Assembly (NCBI RefSeq): GCF_020379485.1 | Contig: NC_063437.1 | Span: 15,339,726 to 15,403,725 of the forward strand | Length of the DNA: 64,000 nucleotides | From: Brassica napus | Taxonomy: Eukaryota; Streptophyta; Magnoliopsida; Brassicales; Brassicaceae | Direction of reading: 5' to 3' | In this document: piece by piece, positions 25,697-38,094 of the stretch | Numbering within the stretch: the stretch's first letter is position 1 | How the letters are laid out: each line of letters opens with the position of its first letter | Made by a program: the position numbers and the translations under genes | Notes under the pieces: model-generated | Databases searched by the model: none | What the model was told of the DNA's origin: nothing | The model's input: only the letters and a program-made list of their open reading frames with translations

Positions 25697-26721
25697 ATAT
25701 TATGTTTTCAAAAAAAAAAAAATATTATGTTTTCATTAGCAAAGCCGACCAATAAAATGAAATTTAGTTATATGATATAGATCACAGGAACATCCTAGTT
25801 TAATTTCTACCCAAAACATCTATTTTATCTAAGTTTTTAGGGTTAGCTATAGAAGTTTTTCGTTCATATGCTATTAATTATTTCTAGATGAATGATTAAT
25901 TGATCACTCTTTGATTCGGGGTGGTACCGGGTTTCTCCTGCCTTCTTTGGTGCGAGTCGGTGGTGTGGTATTTCTCAACGAATTATTCCTTTCTAAATAA
26001 GAGTTCTAGTCAAACGCATGGAAGGTTTCCATAATTCTAAGGTGGTGTTATGCTATAATCTGAACGGGTGTTGATGCAATCGGTGGTGTTCATGGGATGA
26101 CATCGGTGGTTTAGTTCTGCAACTTCTATTGAATTTGGGTTGCTTTCGCAGTGTGTGTTAAAGACCAATCACATTGAATCAGGCTTTAGGCAACCAAATT
26201 TTAGCGAGTTCATACTCACGAATTTACCATGGTCCTAAAGTGCGAGTTAAAGAAAATGATCGGACAATGCTTCTTCGCTTATGCCACCCTAGCTAGTTAT
26301 TACTTTTAGTTGCTATTGATCTTTCTTTCCTTAGGCTATTGTGTTTAAGGATATTTTATTGGATTAGGAGTTTGGAATGATTTCATTTTCTTTCAAATTT
26401 GAGTTATTAGATTTAGCATTTTTTTAAGAAAATCATATATAATCAATGATTATTAAATTAGTCATTTGTACAAAAATTTAAAATTCCAGCTTATTAAAAT
26501 TAAAAATTTCATCAAGAAAATCTATCAAATAAAATTTGAAAGTATTTGGAAAATAACTAATAGTTAAGATTAATTATTGCCACTTCTTATGATGATATTT
26601 GAAAGTATTTTCGAAATTAAAAATACTTTCAATCTTAAAAATATCAAAATTCTTTCATTTGGAAATCGAAATTTAATACGTTTCAAGATCATCATTTCAA
26701 TTCTATAGAAAAATTGATAAA
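25697..26721. other. Intergenic region, unassigned
   Basis: A moderately GC-balanced stretch at 25900-26350 may be a retroelement remnant (repeated cggtggt words), but I could not identify it. The remainder is AT-rich. No gene. Confidence 0.35.
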
Positions 26722-27228
26722 ATAATTATATATCATTTTTAATAATTTGTAAAAATTGAAAACATAATTCTCAGTTTTCTTGAAGTCAAGATAATATCCT
26801 TTATTTTGCATCAAAGATCTTTCTATTTCCAAAAAAAAAACAGAGTTACGTTTCTTTTCCATTTTCATTCAAAAGTTCTTATGTGTTTTCACGTCCATTT
26901 AAGATTCAAAATATTTCATGATTCTCTTGTAACTAGGTCCCTAGAACTACACAAATCTTTAGTTGGAATGAGATTCTAACTTCTCATCTTTTGAGATTTT
27001 GAAGTTTAGTAGTTATTCCGCTTCAAAGTTAAATTCTCATAAAACAAACTAGCGGGTTGATGGATCATATTACCCTAGGAAGATTATAGTAATACATCCA
27101 TTTGATTTTGAAATATTAATAAGTAAGATTACTTAAAACTGAATATTTTTATATTATATTAGAAAATAAGATATAAACCAAGTAAAATTATCAGATTTTT
27201 AATCATTTGATTTATTAGTCATTATTAA

Positions 27229-27854
27229 GGGCCTGACTGGTTTAACCGCAGCGGTTGCGGTTGCGGTTGCGGGAGTTTGCGGATGCGGGTGGTTGCGGTT
27301 TCTAGCGGTTTTAAGAGATTTGTACGACTGGTTATGCGGTTAGAAATTTATGCGTTTGCGGGATACTTATGACTGGTTAACTACCAAATGCAGCAGCAGT
27401 TAAATAATAAATTAACAATATTTATATTTTATACAATTATAAAAATATCAAAAATAATAATATTATAATAAATATACAATTTATATTTAGAAAGTTATAG
27501 TTTTAATTTTTTAAAAATATAGAAAATATTTTTATTTTAAAGTTTTATAATATTAATTAAAATTTAATTGATATATTTTAGCATTTTTATAATTTCAGTT
27601 TAATTTTTTTATTGAATTTTTTTATTTTTGTATTTATATTGTTTTGGAAAAAAAATATTTTTTTTATCCTCCCGCAAACGCCCGCAACCGCAAACGCTAG
27701 ATGGAACCAGCTTTTGAATTTATGAGGTTCAGAGCGATTTGGAGCGATTTGGAGCGGTTTAGAGCGGTTTGAGCGATTGTTGCAAAACGCCAGCAACCGC
27801 TACCAACCGCAAAAGCTGCGTTTGCGGGTGGTAGCGGGAAAACCAGTCATACCC
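27229..27854. mobile_element. TIR element (626 bp), copy in duplication 1
   Basis: The left end gggcctgactggttt and the right end aaaccagtcataccc are inverted and flanked by TAA on both sides. Subterminal DNA is dense in gcggttgcgg and its complement. The centre is AT-rich. A 3-bp TAA duplication suggests PIF/Harbinger, but the superfamily is uncertain. Confidence 0.6.
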
Positions 27855-29510
27855 TAAATCATTTAAAAATTTAAAGAAAAAATATTACCAAATCATTAAT
27901 AGTTTCTTAAGTCCAACAAAATTTAATGAAATTTTCTCAAAATCCTTACATATACCAAAATCATTTAAACTCCTAGCTAGTCCAATAAGCCCTAGGTTTT
28001 TGTTGTAGTTTTTATTTCTTCTTTTCCGCAACTACTATATTTTGTAATTTTCTATAAAAAAAAAAAGATCGTTGATGAAATTGAAATTTTTACCAAACAA
28101 ATATCCTTTAGGTTTAGGCGCCCCAAAATGAAAATCTAGAATCAAGAATGTTGACAGTGAGCATAGAGAGAGAGAGAGGGGTAGACAAGGCCTTAGAGCC
28201 TGCAGACAACTAGTAGGTGCGAGTGCTAATGCATGCAATCTTTTTGCATGCAGACGTTATAAAGTCAAATGCTCAGGTTCTGGAGATTCTAAACAGACAA
28301 TTATATAGTTATGTGATATTTGAAGTACGTTTGTATGTTACAGTTTATAAGAAGTTGTGAAACTAACACATGTCAACGCATACATAACAAAGATGTGGAG
28401 TCAGTTACATAAAAATTAAGTATAATAATGCTTCTAAATAAACAATTAGTTTTCGTTAGGTTATAAATTATACTGTGTGCGTAGATCATGAGAACAATTT
28501 AATACATATATGGCTGGCTACTGGCTACATAGAACGTGTATGCTTCATTTCACATGGGGACATTTGCTAAAACCAACCCAAATATTCAAGTCAAATGTAA
28601 AAGTGTACCCCACTTTCAGTCAAATGCAAAACCAACCTAAAGGAGTAGTGAAAGTACTATTTCACCCTTATGACCAAACAAAAAACATAAATGTATTTTA
28701 CGTTTCTATCCTTTGGAAGTCTACACGTAATAAAAGAAGTCTACATATATATAGACTTCCTACGAAGTCTACTTTATAGACTTGTTTTGTAGTCTACACT
28801 CTAATTTGGTCTACTAATTTAATTTTGAAAATGTATAAAAATAATTATTGTGATATTTTTAATTAATCATCAATATAATGAATAATATGAAGTAAATAAA
28901 TTAAAATTTCATATAATCGAACAATTTTGAAGAATATATACTAATTTGGTTATCATGTGCTAGACTATGTTCATAGTTTAGAAACAAAAGGTTCTAACAT
29001 GTTATGTCTTTTAGTAGTTGATTTCATAGGGTTAGATTTTAGATTTTGTTTTTTTTTTGTTTTATTAACTTAAATCTGCATATTAATGTTTAGTAGTTTA
29101 TATTTTGTATAAATGAGACTTTTTGATTATCAAGCAAAACATTTAGGGTTTGATATTTGTGGTTTAGGGTTTCGTAGACCTACAATAAAGTCTATTTATC
29201 TGAAGACGTCTTTTTCAGTCTATATTTTTCAATTTGTTTTACAAAAAATCATTATATTTAAACTAAGTTAAGTTCCTTAAGAATAAAAAAGTGAAATCAT
29301 ATACTATAACTATTAAAAAATAAAGAAATAAATTTAATAAATCATATATTAAAATTATTAAAATAATAAAGAATAAACAACAATAATTAAATTATTATAG
29401 TAGACTTCCAAAAAGGTCTACTATGTTATAGTAAGATCTACTCCAAAATTTTAATTTTAGTAGACTTCAAACGAAGTCTACAGTATCGTAAATTTTAACC
29501 TAGTTACATT

Positions 29511-29565
29511 TTTGTCTCCCTATATAAACAAAATTTATTCAATCTCTCTCTAAAGTGGCTGCACA
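29511..29565 (+). promoter_or_regulatory. Internal promoter and leader of element B (copy 1)
   Basis: A TATA box (ccctatataaac around 29518-29529) is followed by a CT-rich leader and gtggctgca at 29555. The module tttttgtctccctatataaa, CT-rich leader and RTGGCTGCA recurs on the minus strand of element C at 43880-43820. There it has an intact ATG. Confidence 0.55.
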
Positions 29566-29709
29566 AGTTCTTAAAACTCTCTCCCTTCTCTCTAAAACTT
29601 TCTCTCTTCTCTCTAAAATTCTCTCAATTGTTTCTAAATCTCTCTCATTATCTTCTTTCTCTCTAAAATTTTCTCAAGTCTTTCTCACAATATTTTCTTG
29701 TCATTTTAG

Positions 29710-30637
29710 ATATTATGATTCATGGTTTTCATCTTCTCCTTTAAAAAATGTAAGTTTTAGATCTATAGATTTTAAATGTGTATTTTATGTTTATTTCTCA
29801 CAATATTATCTTTTTTTGGTAGGTATTATCACTCATGGATTTCATCATCTCCTCTAAAAATGTAAGTTTTAGATTAATAGATTTTAAATATGTATTTACA
29901 TGTTTATATTCAAATAAATTTATAGATCAAGCTCTCTACATTAATTTGCTACTAGTTTACCTTATAAATTATATTATGTAAAGTATTTTCAGATTTAAAA
30001 TTATTTTCACATTTCAAAATATATAGATTTTTTCAGATCTGAAAATTATCAGACAGTGTAGACTTCTAAAGAAGTTTACTAAAGCTTGCAGACTTCATAT
30101 GAAGTTTACTAAACCATAAAGTTTAAGCAGACTTCATTGGAAGTCTACAAAAATATGACTTTAATTTTTTTTCTATGTTTTTTAATAATTTTATCTTATT
30201 TTGCAGGTATTTTCTTCCATAGTTGTTCTCTTCTCCTCCTAGAAATGTAAGGTTTACATCTATAGATTTAAAATATGTGTTCTAGTATTTATATTCAAAT
30301 AAAGTTACATATTAAAATTCATATTAATATGTCTTTAATTTATAACTATTTTGTCTATTAAATCATATTTTTAAAAGTTTTTTAGATTTAAACTTATTTC
30401 ATATTTTTAATGTATTATTTTTCAGATCTATTTTTTTTGATAGAGTAGACTTCATTTGAAATCTACTTAAAACTTACGGCTGGTAGACTTCAAATGAAGT
30501 CTACTAGCCTTGAATTTTAAGCAAATTTCATTAGAAGTTTACTCAAATATGATTTTAATTTTTATCTTATTTTTTAAAATTTTATTTTATTTTGCAGGTA
30601 TTCTCTTCCAATATTTTCAAATCATCTTCCCAAAAAT
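29710..30637 (+). repeat. Array of four micro-exon-like units in element B (copy 1)
   Basis: Four related segments of 39-40 nt each lie between AG and GTAAG: 29710-29749, 29823-29861, 30207-30246 and 30598-30637. Three follow a pyrimidine-rich ttttgcag or ttggtag acceptor and all four end aaat before gtaag. The GTAAG flanks are also conserved (tttacatctatagattt). A fifth acceptor is at ~30951. I infer small exons; no transcript data support this. Confidence 0.5.
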
Positions 30638-31529
30638 GTAAGCTTTCCATATATTCATTATAAGATATTTTGTGTTTATAATGAACTAAATTTATAGATT
30701 CATACATTATCTTTTTGCTTTGTTACAAGGATGACAAAAAACCATTTTTGAAATATTTTCCAGAACAAAGTATTTTCATATTTTCTAAATGCACACTTTT
30801 AAATATGAAAATTTTCCATTAGTGTAGACTTCAACTAAAGTCTACTAAACAATAACTTTACGTAGACTTAATAAAAAGTCTACTAAAATATGATTTTATT
30901 TTTTATCTTATGTTTTTCTCATAACTCTATCTTATTTGGCAGGTACTTTTTCCAAGACTTTATTTGAAGCATCAAGATTATGAAAAATCAAACATACTCA
31001 AGAATAATTTTTAATATATTGCTCTGTAATAACTTTCATAATAAAATATTAATTTTTAAATAATTTTTTAATGCATAATCTATAAACATTGTATTCATTT
31101 TTAGTTGTTTTCACTTGTATGATATTATTAATTTTTTGTTAGATATCAATTTTTTCACAAGATCTAACCAACCAAACAAGTAAAACCACCATAAGCTAAA
31201 ATAATAACTAACACACATGTGAGAAGAAGAAAATCTATACAAAATTTTCCCAAAAATTTTCAAGAATAATACTAATCAAAACAATTTGCAATAAGTATCA
31301 AGTGTATAATTATAACACATTAAATTGTGAAATTCATCCAAGACCATTAAAATTTTACTAACATACACTGTAAAATAATTAAATCATGAAAAAATATGAT
31401 GAATAATACACAAATACACTTTTAATAGAATTTACGACGTAGACTTCAACTGCAGTCTACATTTGTAGATTTACAAAAACGTCTACACTTATTATTTAAC
31501 ATATAGTCAATCCAAATTTTTTTAGTGTA

Positions 31530-31985
31530 TTGGCGCAGGCTTGATACACAAAGGCGTACAAAGTGTGTCTTAGATAACTCGATCAAGTTCCGTACTTGTC
31601 GATTATTCGTGACAGGCATAAGAGGAGTATATTCCTATTCTGAGTCATTTGTTTTAAATGATGTTTGGTAAGGAATAGGTTAGCACCATCTTCTCAATTT
31701 TGTTGTCCAGATCATAATCTTCTTGTGTCATTTCAAGAAGTTTACCATGTGTACAGCCATCATGCACAAGGAACATTCTTCAACCTTTCCGATTCTTCAT
31801 CTTTTTCGAATATTTTGTCACCCAAAATGTCTTTGGCCCATACTTCACACTCGCTCTAAGTTTCCAACCACATCCTTGAACACGACACTTAGCCACATAC
31901 AGAGTTTTTGTTGTCTTATATGCTGAAAATGTAAAATTATATTCCACAGTCACCGACTTCAGCTTTGAAACAAGCTCAGCCTTAC
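31530..31985 (-). pseudogene. Rearranged MULE transposase N-terminal fragments (copy 1)
   Basis: On the minus strand, 31985-31795 reads SKAELVSKLK, then FSAYKTTKTLYVAKC and GCGWKLRASVKYG. This matches the Mutator transposase DNA-binding domain (DBD_Tnp_Mut). Just downstream, in another frame, come FLVHDGCTHGKLLEMT and, after stops, MPVTNNRQVRNLIELSKTHF, a segment that normally precedes the DNA-binding domain. So the order looks inverted and the frame is broken. No catalytic DDE core is present in the element, so it cannot move itself. Confidence 0.6.
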
Positions 31986-32781
31986 TAGCAAAACTATAAA
32001 CGAAGACTTAGAAATACGTCTACAATTATTAGCTAACAACATTGTCAAATCAAATGAATTATACCTTCATAATTATAAAAAAAAATTATTTTCAAAATCA
32101 CTCAAACCCATTAGGATTAACTAACACACACTGTCAAACAAAAAAACTAGAAAAAATTTAATGAATAATACACAAATTCACATTTTTATAGATTTTTCTA
32201 TGAAGACTTAATATTTAGTCTCTGAAGATGTTGACGTTCTTTTCAGTTTACAGACGTAGACTGTCAAATAGGTCTACTCTTTGGGTTGGTTTTTGCAATT
32301 GACCATTTTACGGGTTGCTTTCTATAGTTGAATAAAAGTTGTAATTTTGTACATGTAGACTTTCATTTCAGTCTACAATTTAAAAAGGTTACTTTTTGCA
32401 ATTGACCAGAATTCATCCAAGATTTGACTTTCAGAACTAGACTTCATATGCAGTCTACATGTTTGAATTTTTTTGAAAGAGGTTAGTTTTGCAATTGACC
32501 AAGTTTGACTTCAAATCAGTAGATTAAAATGAACGTCTACGGGTGTGTAGACTTCTTGTGAAGTCTACTCTCAAATCCGACGGGTTGGTTTTGCATTTGA
32601 CCAAAATAAAAAAGTAGACTTTATACGCAGTCTACATTTTTTTTTTTAAGATAAGAAGACTGCATATGAAGTCTACAATTTAATAAATTTTTGATTGCTT
32701 TTTAAACTTTTTGGTCAAACACAAAACTAACCTATTCCACGAAGTCAAAGTTTTGGTCAAATGCAAAACTGACCTTTTATA

Positions 32782-32830
32782 AAATTTTCTCAAGTCTTTC
32801 TCACAATATTTTCTTTGGCTGGAATAAGCC
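32782..32830. repeat. Filler DNA at the tandem-duplication junction
   Basis: Bases 32780-32815 are an exact 36-nt copy of 29664-29699 from within element B; the first two overlap the end of copy 1. They are followed by 15 unmatched bases (tggctggaataagcc) before copy 2 starts at 32831. Confidence 0.85.
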
Positions 32831-33337
32831 ATAATTATATATCATTTTTAATAATTTGTAAAAATTGAAAACATAATTCTCAGTTTTCTTGAAGTCAAGA
32901 TAATATCCTTTATTTTGCATCAAAGATCTTTCTATTTCCAAAAAAAAAACAGAGTTACGTTTCTTTTCCATTTTCATTCAAAAGTTCTTATGTGTTTTCA
33001 CGTCCATTTAAGATTCAAAATATTTCATGATTCTCTTGTAACTAGGTCCCTAGAACTACACAAATCTTTAGTTGGAATGAGATTCTAACTTCTCATCTTT
33101 TGAGATTTTGAAGTTTAGTAGTTATTCCGCTTCAAAGTTAAATTCTCATAAAACAAACTAGCGGGTTGATGGATCATATTACCCTAGGAAGATTATAGTA
33201 ATACATCCATTTGATTTTGAAATATTAATAAGTAAGATTACTTAAAACTGAATATTTTTATATTATATTAGAAAATAAGATATAAACCAAGTAAAATTAT
33301 CAGATTTTTAATCATTTGATTTATTAGTCATTATTAA

Positions 33338-33963
33338 GGGCCTGACTGGTTTAACCGCAGCGGTTGCGGTTGCGGTTGCGGGAGTTTGCGGATGCGGGTG
33401 GTTGCGGTTTCTAGCGGTTTTAAGAGATTTGTACGACTGGTTATGCGGTTAGAAATTTATGCGTTTGCGGGATACTTATGACTGGTTAACTACCAAATGC
33501 AGCAGCAGTTAAATAATAAATTAACAATATTTATATTTTATACAATTATAAAAATATCAAAAATAATAATATTATAATAAATATACAATTTATATTTAGA
33601 AAGTTATAGTTTTAATTTTTTAAAAATATAGAAAATATTTTTATTTTAAAGTTTTATAATATTAATTAAAATTTAATTGATATATTTTAGCATTTTTATA
33701 ATTTCAGTTTAATTTTTTTATTGAATTTTTTTATTTTTGTATTTATATTGTTTTGGAAAAAAAATATTTTTTTTATCCTCCCGCAAACGCCCGCAACCGC
33801 AAACGCTAGATGGAACCAGCTTTTGAATTTATGAGGTTCAGAGCGATTTGGAGCGATTTGGAGCGGTTTAGAGCGGTTTGAGCGATTGTTGCAAAACGCC
33901 AGCAACCGCTACCAACCGCAAAAGCTGCGTTTGCGGGTGGTAGCGGGAAAACCAGTCATACCC
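33338..33963. mobile_element. TIR element (626 bp), copy in duplication 2
   Basis: Duplicate of 27229-27854 with the same TIRs and TAA flanks. Confidence 0.6.
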
Positions 33964-35619
33964 TAAATCATTTAAAAATTTAAAGAAAAAATATTACCAA
34001 ATCATTAATAGTTTCTTAAGTCCAACAAAATTTAATGAAATTTTCTCAAAATCCTTACATATACCAAAATCATTTAAACTCCTAGCTAGTCCAATAAGCC
34101 CTAGGTTTTTGTTGTAGTTTTTATTTCTTCTTTTCCGCAACTACTATATTTTGTAATTTTCTATAAAAAAAAAAAGATCGTTGATGAAATTGAAATTTTT
34201 ACCAAACAAATATCCTTTAGGTTTAGGCGCCCCAAAATGAAAATCTAGAATCAAGAATGTTGACAGTGAGCATAGAGAGAGAGAGAGGGGTAGACAAGGC
34301 CTTAGAGCCTGCAGACAACTAGTAGGTGCGAGTGCTAATGCATGCAATCTTTTTGCATGCAGACGTTATAAAGTCAAATGCTCAGGTTCTGGAGATTCTA
34401 AACAGACAATTATATAGTTATGTGATATTTGAAGTACGTTTGTATGTTACAGTTTATAAGAAGTTGTGAAACTAACACATGTCAACGCATACATAACAAA
34501 GATGTGGAGTCAGTTACATAAAAATTAAGTATAATAATGCTTCTAAATAAACAATTAGTTTTCGTTAGGTTATAAATTATACTGTGTGCGTAGATCATGA
34601 GAACAATTTAATACATATATGGCTGGCTACTGGCTACATAGAACGTGTATGCTTCATTTCACATGGGGACATTTGCTAAAACCAACCCAAATATTCAAGT
34701 CAAATGTAAAAGTGTACCCCACTTTCAGTCAAATGCAAAACCAACCTAAAGGAGTAGTGAAAGTACTATTTCACCCTTATGACCAAACAAAAAACATAAA
34801 TGTATTTTACGTTTCTATCCTTTGGAAGTCTACACGTAATAAAAGAAGTCTACATATATATAGACTTCCTACGAAGTCTACTTTATAGACTTGTTTTGTA
34901 GTCTACACTCTAATTTGGTCTACTAATTTAATTTTGAAAATGTATAAAAATAATTATTGTGATATTTTTAATTAATCATCAATATAATGGATAATATGAA
35001 GTAAATAAATTAAAATTTCATATAATCGAACAATTTTGAAGAATATATACTAATTTGGTTATCATGTGCTAGACTATGTTCATAGTTTAGAAACAAAAGG
35101 TTCTAACATGTTATGTCTTTTAGTAGTTGATTTCATAGGGTTAGATTTTAGATTTTGTTTTTTTTTTGTTTTATTAACTTAAATCTGCATATTAATGTTT
35201 AGTAGTTTATATTTTGTATAAATGAGACTTTTTGATTATCAAGCAAAACATTTAGGGTTTGATATTTGTGGTTTAGGGTTTCGTAGACCTACAATAAAGT
35301 CTATTTATCTGAAGACGTCTTTTTCAGTCTATATTTTTCAATTTGTTTTACAAAAAATCATTATATTTAAACTAAGTTAAGTTCCTTAAGAATAAAAAAG
35401 TGAAATCATATACTATAACTATTAAAAAATAAAGAAATAAATTTAATAAATCATATATTAAAATTATTAAAATAATAAAGAATAAACAACAATAATTAAA
35501 TTATTATAGTAGACTTCCAAAAAGGTCTACTATGTTATAGTAAGATCTACTCCAAAATTTTAATTTTAGTAGACTTCAAACGAAGTCTACAGTATCGTAA
35601 ATTTTAACCTAGTTACATT

Positions 35620-35674
35620 TTTGTCTCCCTATATAAACAAAATTTATTCAATCTCTCTCTAAAGTGGCTGCACA
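35620..35674 (+). promoter_or_regulatory. Internal promoter and leader of element B (copy 2)
   Basis: Duplicate of 29511-29565: TATA box, CT-rich leader and gtggctgca at 35664. Confidence 0.55.
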
Positions 35675-35818
35675 AGTTCTTAAAACTCTCTCCCTTCTCT
35701 CTAAAACTTTCTCTCTTCTCTCTAAAATTCTCTCAATTGTTTCTAAATCTCTCTCATTATCTTCTTTCTCTCTAAAATTTTCTCAAGTCTTTCTCACAAT
35801 ATTTTCTTGTCATTTTAG

Positions 35819-36746
35819 ATATTATGATTCATGGTTTTCATCTTCTCCTTTAAAAAATGTAAGTTTTAGATCTATAGATTTTAAATGTGTATTTTATGTT
35901 TATTTCTCACAATATTATCTTTTTTTGGTAGGTATTATCACTCATGGATTTCATCATCTCCTCTAAAAATGTAAGTTTTAGATTAATAGATTTTAAATAT
36001 GTATTTACATGTTTATATTCAAATAAATTTATAGATCAAGCTCTCTACATTAATTTGCTACTAGTTTACCTTATAAATTATATTATGTAAAGTATTTTCA
36101 GATTTAAAATTATTTTCACATTTCAAAATATATAGATTTTTTCAGATCTGAAAATTATCAGACAGTGTAGACTTCTAAAGAAGTTTACTAAAGCTTGCAG
36201 ACTTCATATGAAGTTTACTAAACCATAAAGTTTAAGCAGACTTCATTGGAAGTCTACAAAAATATGACTTTAATTTTTTTTCTATGTTTTTTAATAATTT
36301 TATCTTATTTTGCAGGTATTTTCTTCCATAGTTGTTCTCTTCTCCTCCTAGAAATGTAAGGTTTACATCTATAGATTTAAAATATGTGTTCTAGTATTTA
36401 TATTCAAATAAAGTTACATATTAAAATTCATATTAATATGTCTTTAATTTATAACTATTTTGTCTATTAAATCATATTTTTAAAAGTTTTTTAGATTTAA
36501 ACTTATTTCATATTTTTAATGTATTATTTTTCAGATCTATTTTTTTTGATAGAGTAGACTTCATTTGAAATCTACTTAAAACTTACGGCTGGTAGACTTC
36601 AAATGAAGTCTACTAGCCTTGAATTTTAAGCAAATTTCATTAGAAGTTTACTCAAATATGATTTTAATTTTTATCTTATTTTTTAAAATTTTATTTTATT
36701 TTGCAGGTATTCTCTTCCAATATTTTCAAATCATCTTCCCAAAAAT
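35819..36746 (+). repeat. Micro-exon-like array in element B (copy 2)
   Basis: Duplicate of the four 39-40-nt AG...GTAAG segments at 29710-30637, with identical splice-like flanks. Confidence 0.5.
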
Positions 36747-37638
36747 GTAAGCTTTCCATATATTCATTATAAGATATTTTGTGTTTATAATGAACTAAAT
36801 TTATAGATTCATACATTATCTTTTTGCTTTGTTACAAGGATGACAAAAAACCATTTTTGAAATATTTTCCAGAACAAAGTATTTTCAAATTTTCTAAATG
36901 CACACTTTTAAATATGAAAATTTTCCATTAGTGTAGACTTCAACTAAAGTCTACTAAACAATAACTTTACGTAGACTTAATAAAAAGTCTACTAAAATAT
37001 GATTTTATTTTTTATCTTATGTTTTTCTCATAACTCTATCTTATTTGGCAGGTACTTTTTCCAAGACTTTATTTGAAGCATCAAGATTATGAAAAATCAA
37101 ACATACTCAAGAATAATTTTTAATATATTGCTCTGTAATAACTTTCATAATAAAATATTAATTTTTAAATAATTTTTTAATGCATAATCTATAAACATTG
37201 TATTCATTTTTAGTTGTTTTCACTTGTATGATATTATTAATTTTTTGTTAGATATCAATTTTTTCACAAGATCTAACCAACCAAACAAGTAAAACCACCA
37301 TAAGCTAAAATAATAACTAACACACATGTGAGAAGAAGAAAATCTATACAAAATTTTCCCAAAAATTTTCAAGAATAATACTAATCAAAACAATTTGCAA
37401 TAAGTATCAAGTGTATAATTATAACACATTAAATTGTGAAATTCATCCAAGACCATTAAAATTTTACTAACATACACTGTAAAATAATTAAATCATGAAA
37501 AAATATGATGAATAATACACAAATACACTTTTAATAGAATTTACGACGTAGACTTCAACTGCAGTCTACATTTGTAGATTTACAAAAACGTCTACACTTA
37601 TTATTTAACATATAGTCAATCCAAATTTTTTTAGTGTA

Positions 37639-38094
37639 TTGGCGCAGGCTTGATACACAAAGGCGTACAAAGTGTGTCTTAGATAACTCGATCAAGTTCC
37701 GTACTTGTCGATTATTCGTGACAGGCATAAGAGGAGTATATTCCTATTCGGAGTCATTTGTTTTAAATGATGTTTGGTAAGGAATAGGTTAGCACCATCT
37801 TCTCAATTTTGTTGTCCAGATCATAATCTTCTTGTGTCATTTCAAGAAGTTTACCATGTGTACAGCCATCATGCACAAGGAACATTCTTCAACCTTTCCG
37901 ATTCTTCATCTTTTTCGAATATTTTGTCACCCAAAATGTCTTTGGCCCATACTTCACACTCGCTCTAAGTTTCCAACCACATCCTTGAACACGACACTTA
38001 GCCACATACAGAGTTTTTGTTGTCTTATATGCTGAAAATGTAAAATTATATTCCACAGTCACCGACTTCAGCTTTGAAACAAGCTCAGCCTTAC
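37639..38094 (-). pseudogene. Rearranged MULE transposase N-terminal fragments (copy 2)
   Basis: Duplicate of 31530-31985, with the same out-of-order DNA-binding-domain and N-terminal fragments on the minus strand. Confidence 0.6.

Larger units (their letters stand above)
26722..32781. repeat. 6.06-kb tandem duplication, copy 1
   Basis: The same 6060 bases recur at 32831-38890, offset 6109. By eye at least three substitutions (28881, 30779, 31641) and two homopolymer indels separate the copies. The unit holds a flank with a TIR element and the left ~4.2 kb of MULE-like element B. The copy stops inside element B. Confidence 0.95.
28557..32781 (+). mobile_element. Element B, copy 1: MULE-like, right end missing
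   Basis: It begins with the same TIR (gggacatttgct, then aaaaccaaccc) after the 9-mer tttcacatg at 28548-28556 as the full copy at 34666-39713. It ends abruptly at the duplication junction, so it has no right TIR or right TSD. It contains the palindromes, micro-exon-like array and transposase remnant described for the full copy. Confidence 0.85.

Noticed and set aside
28151..28260. ttgacagtgagcatagagag, faintly like a miR156 precursor
   Set aside because: The match to known mature sequences is poor and no complementary star arm was found within hairpin distance.
29555..29857. 100-codon frame rich in Leu/Ser in element B
   Set aside because: It relies on a GTG start and on CT-rich leader repeats, and it reads through likely splice-like borders; treated as transcript leader and not as a protein.
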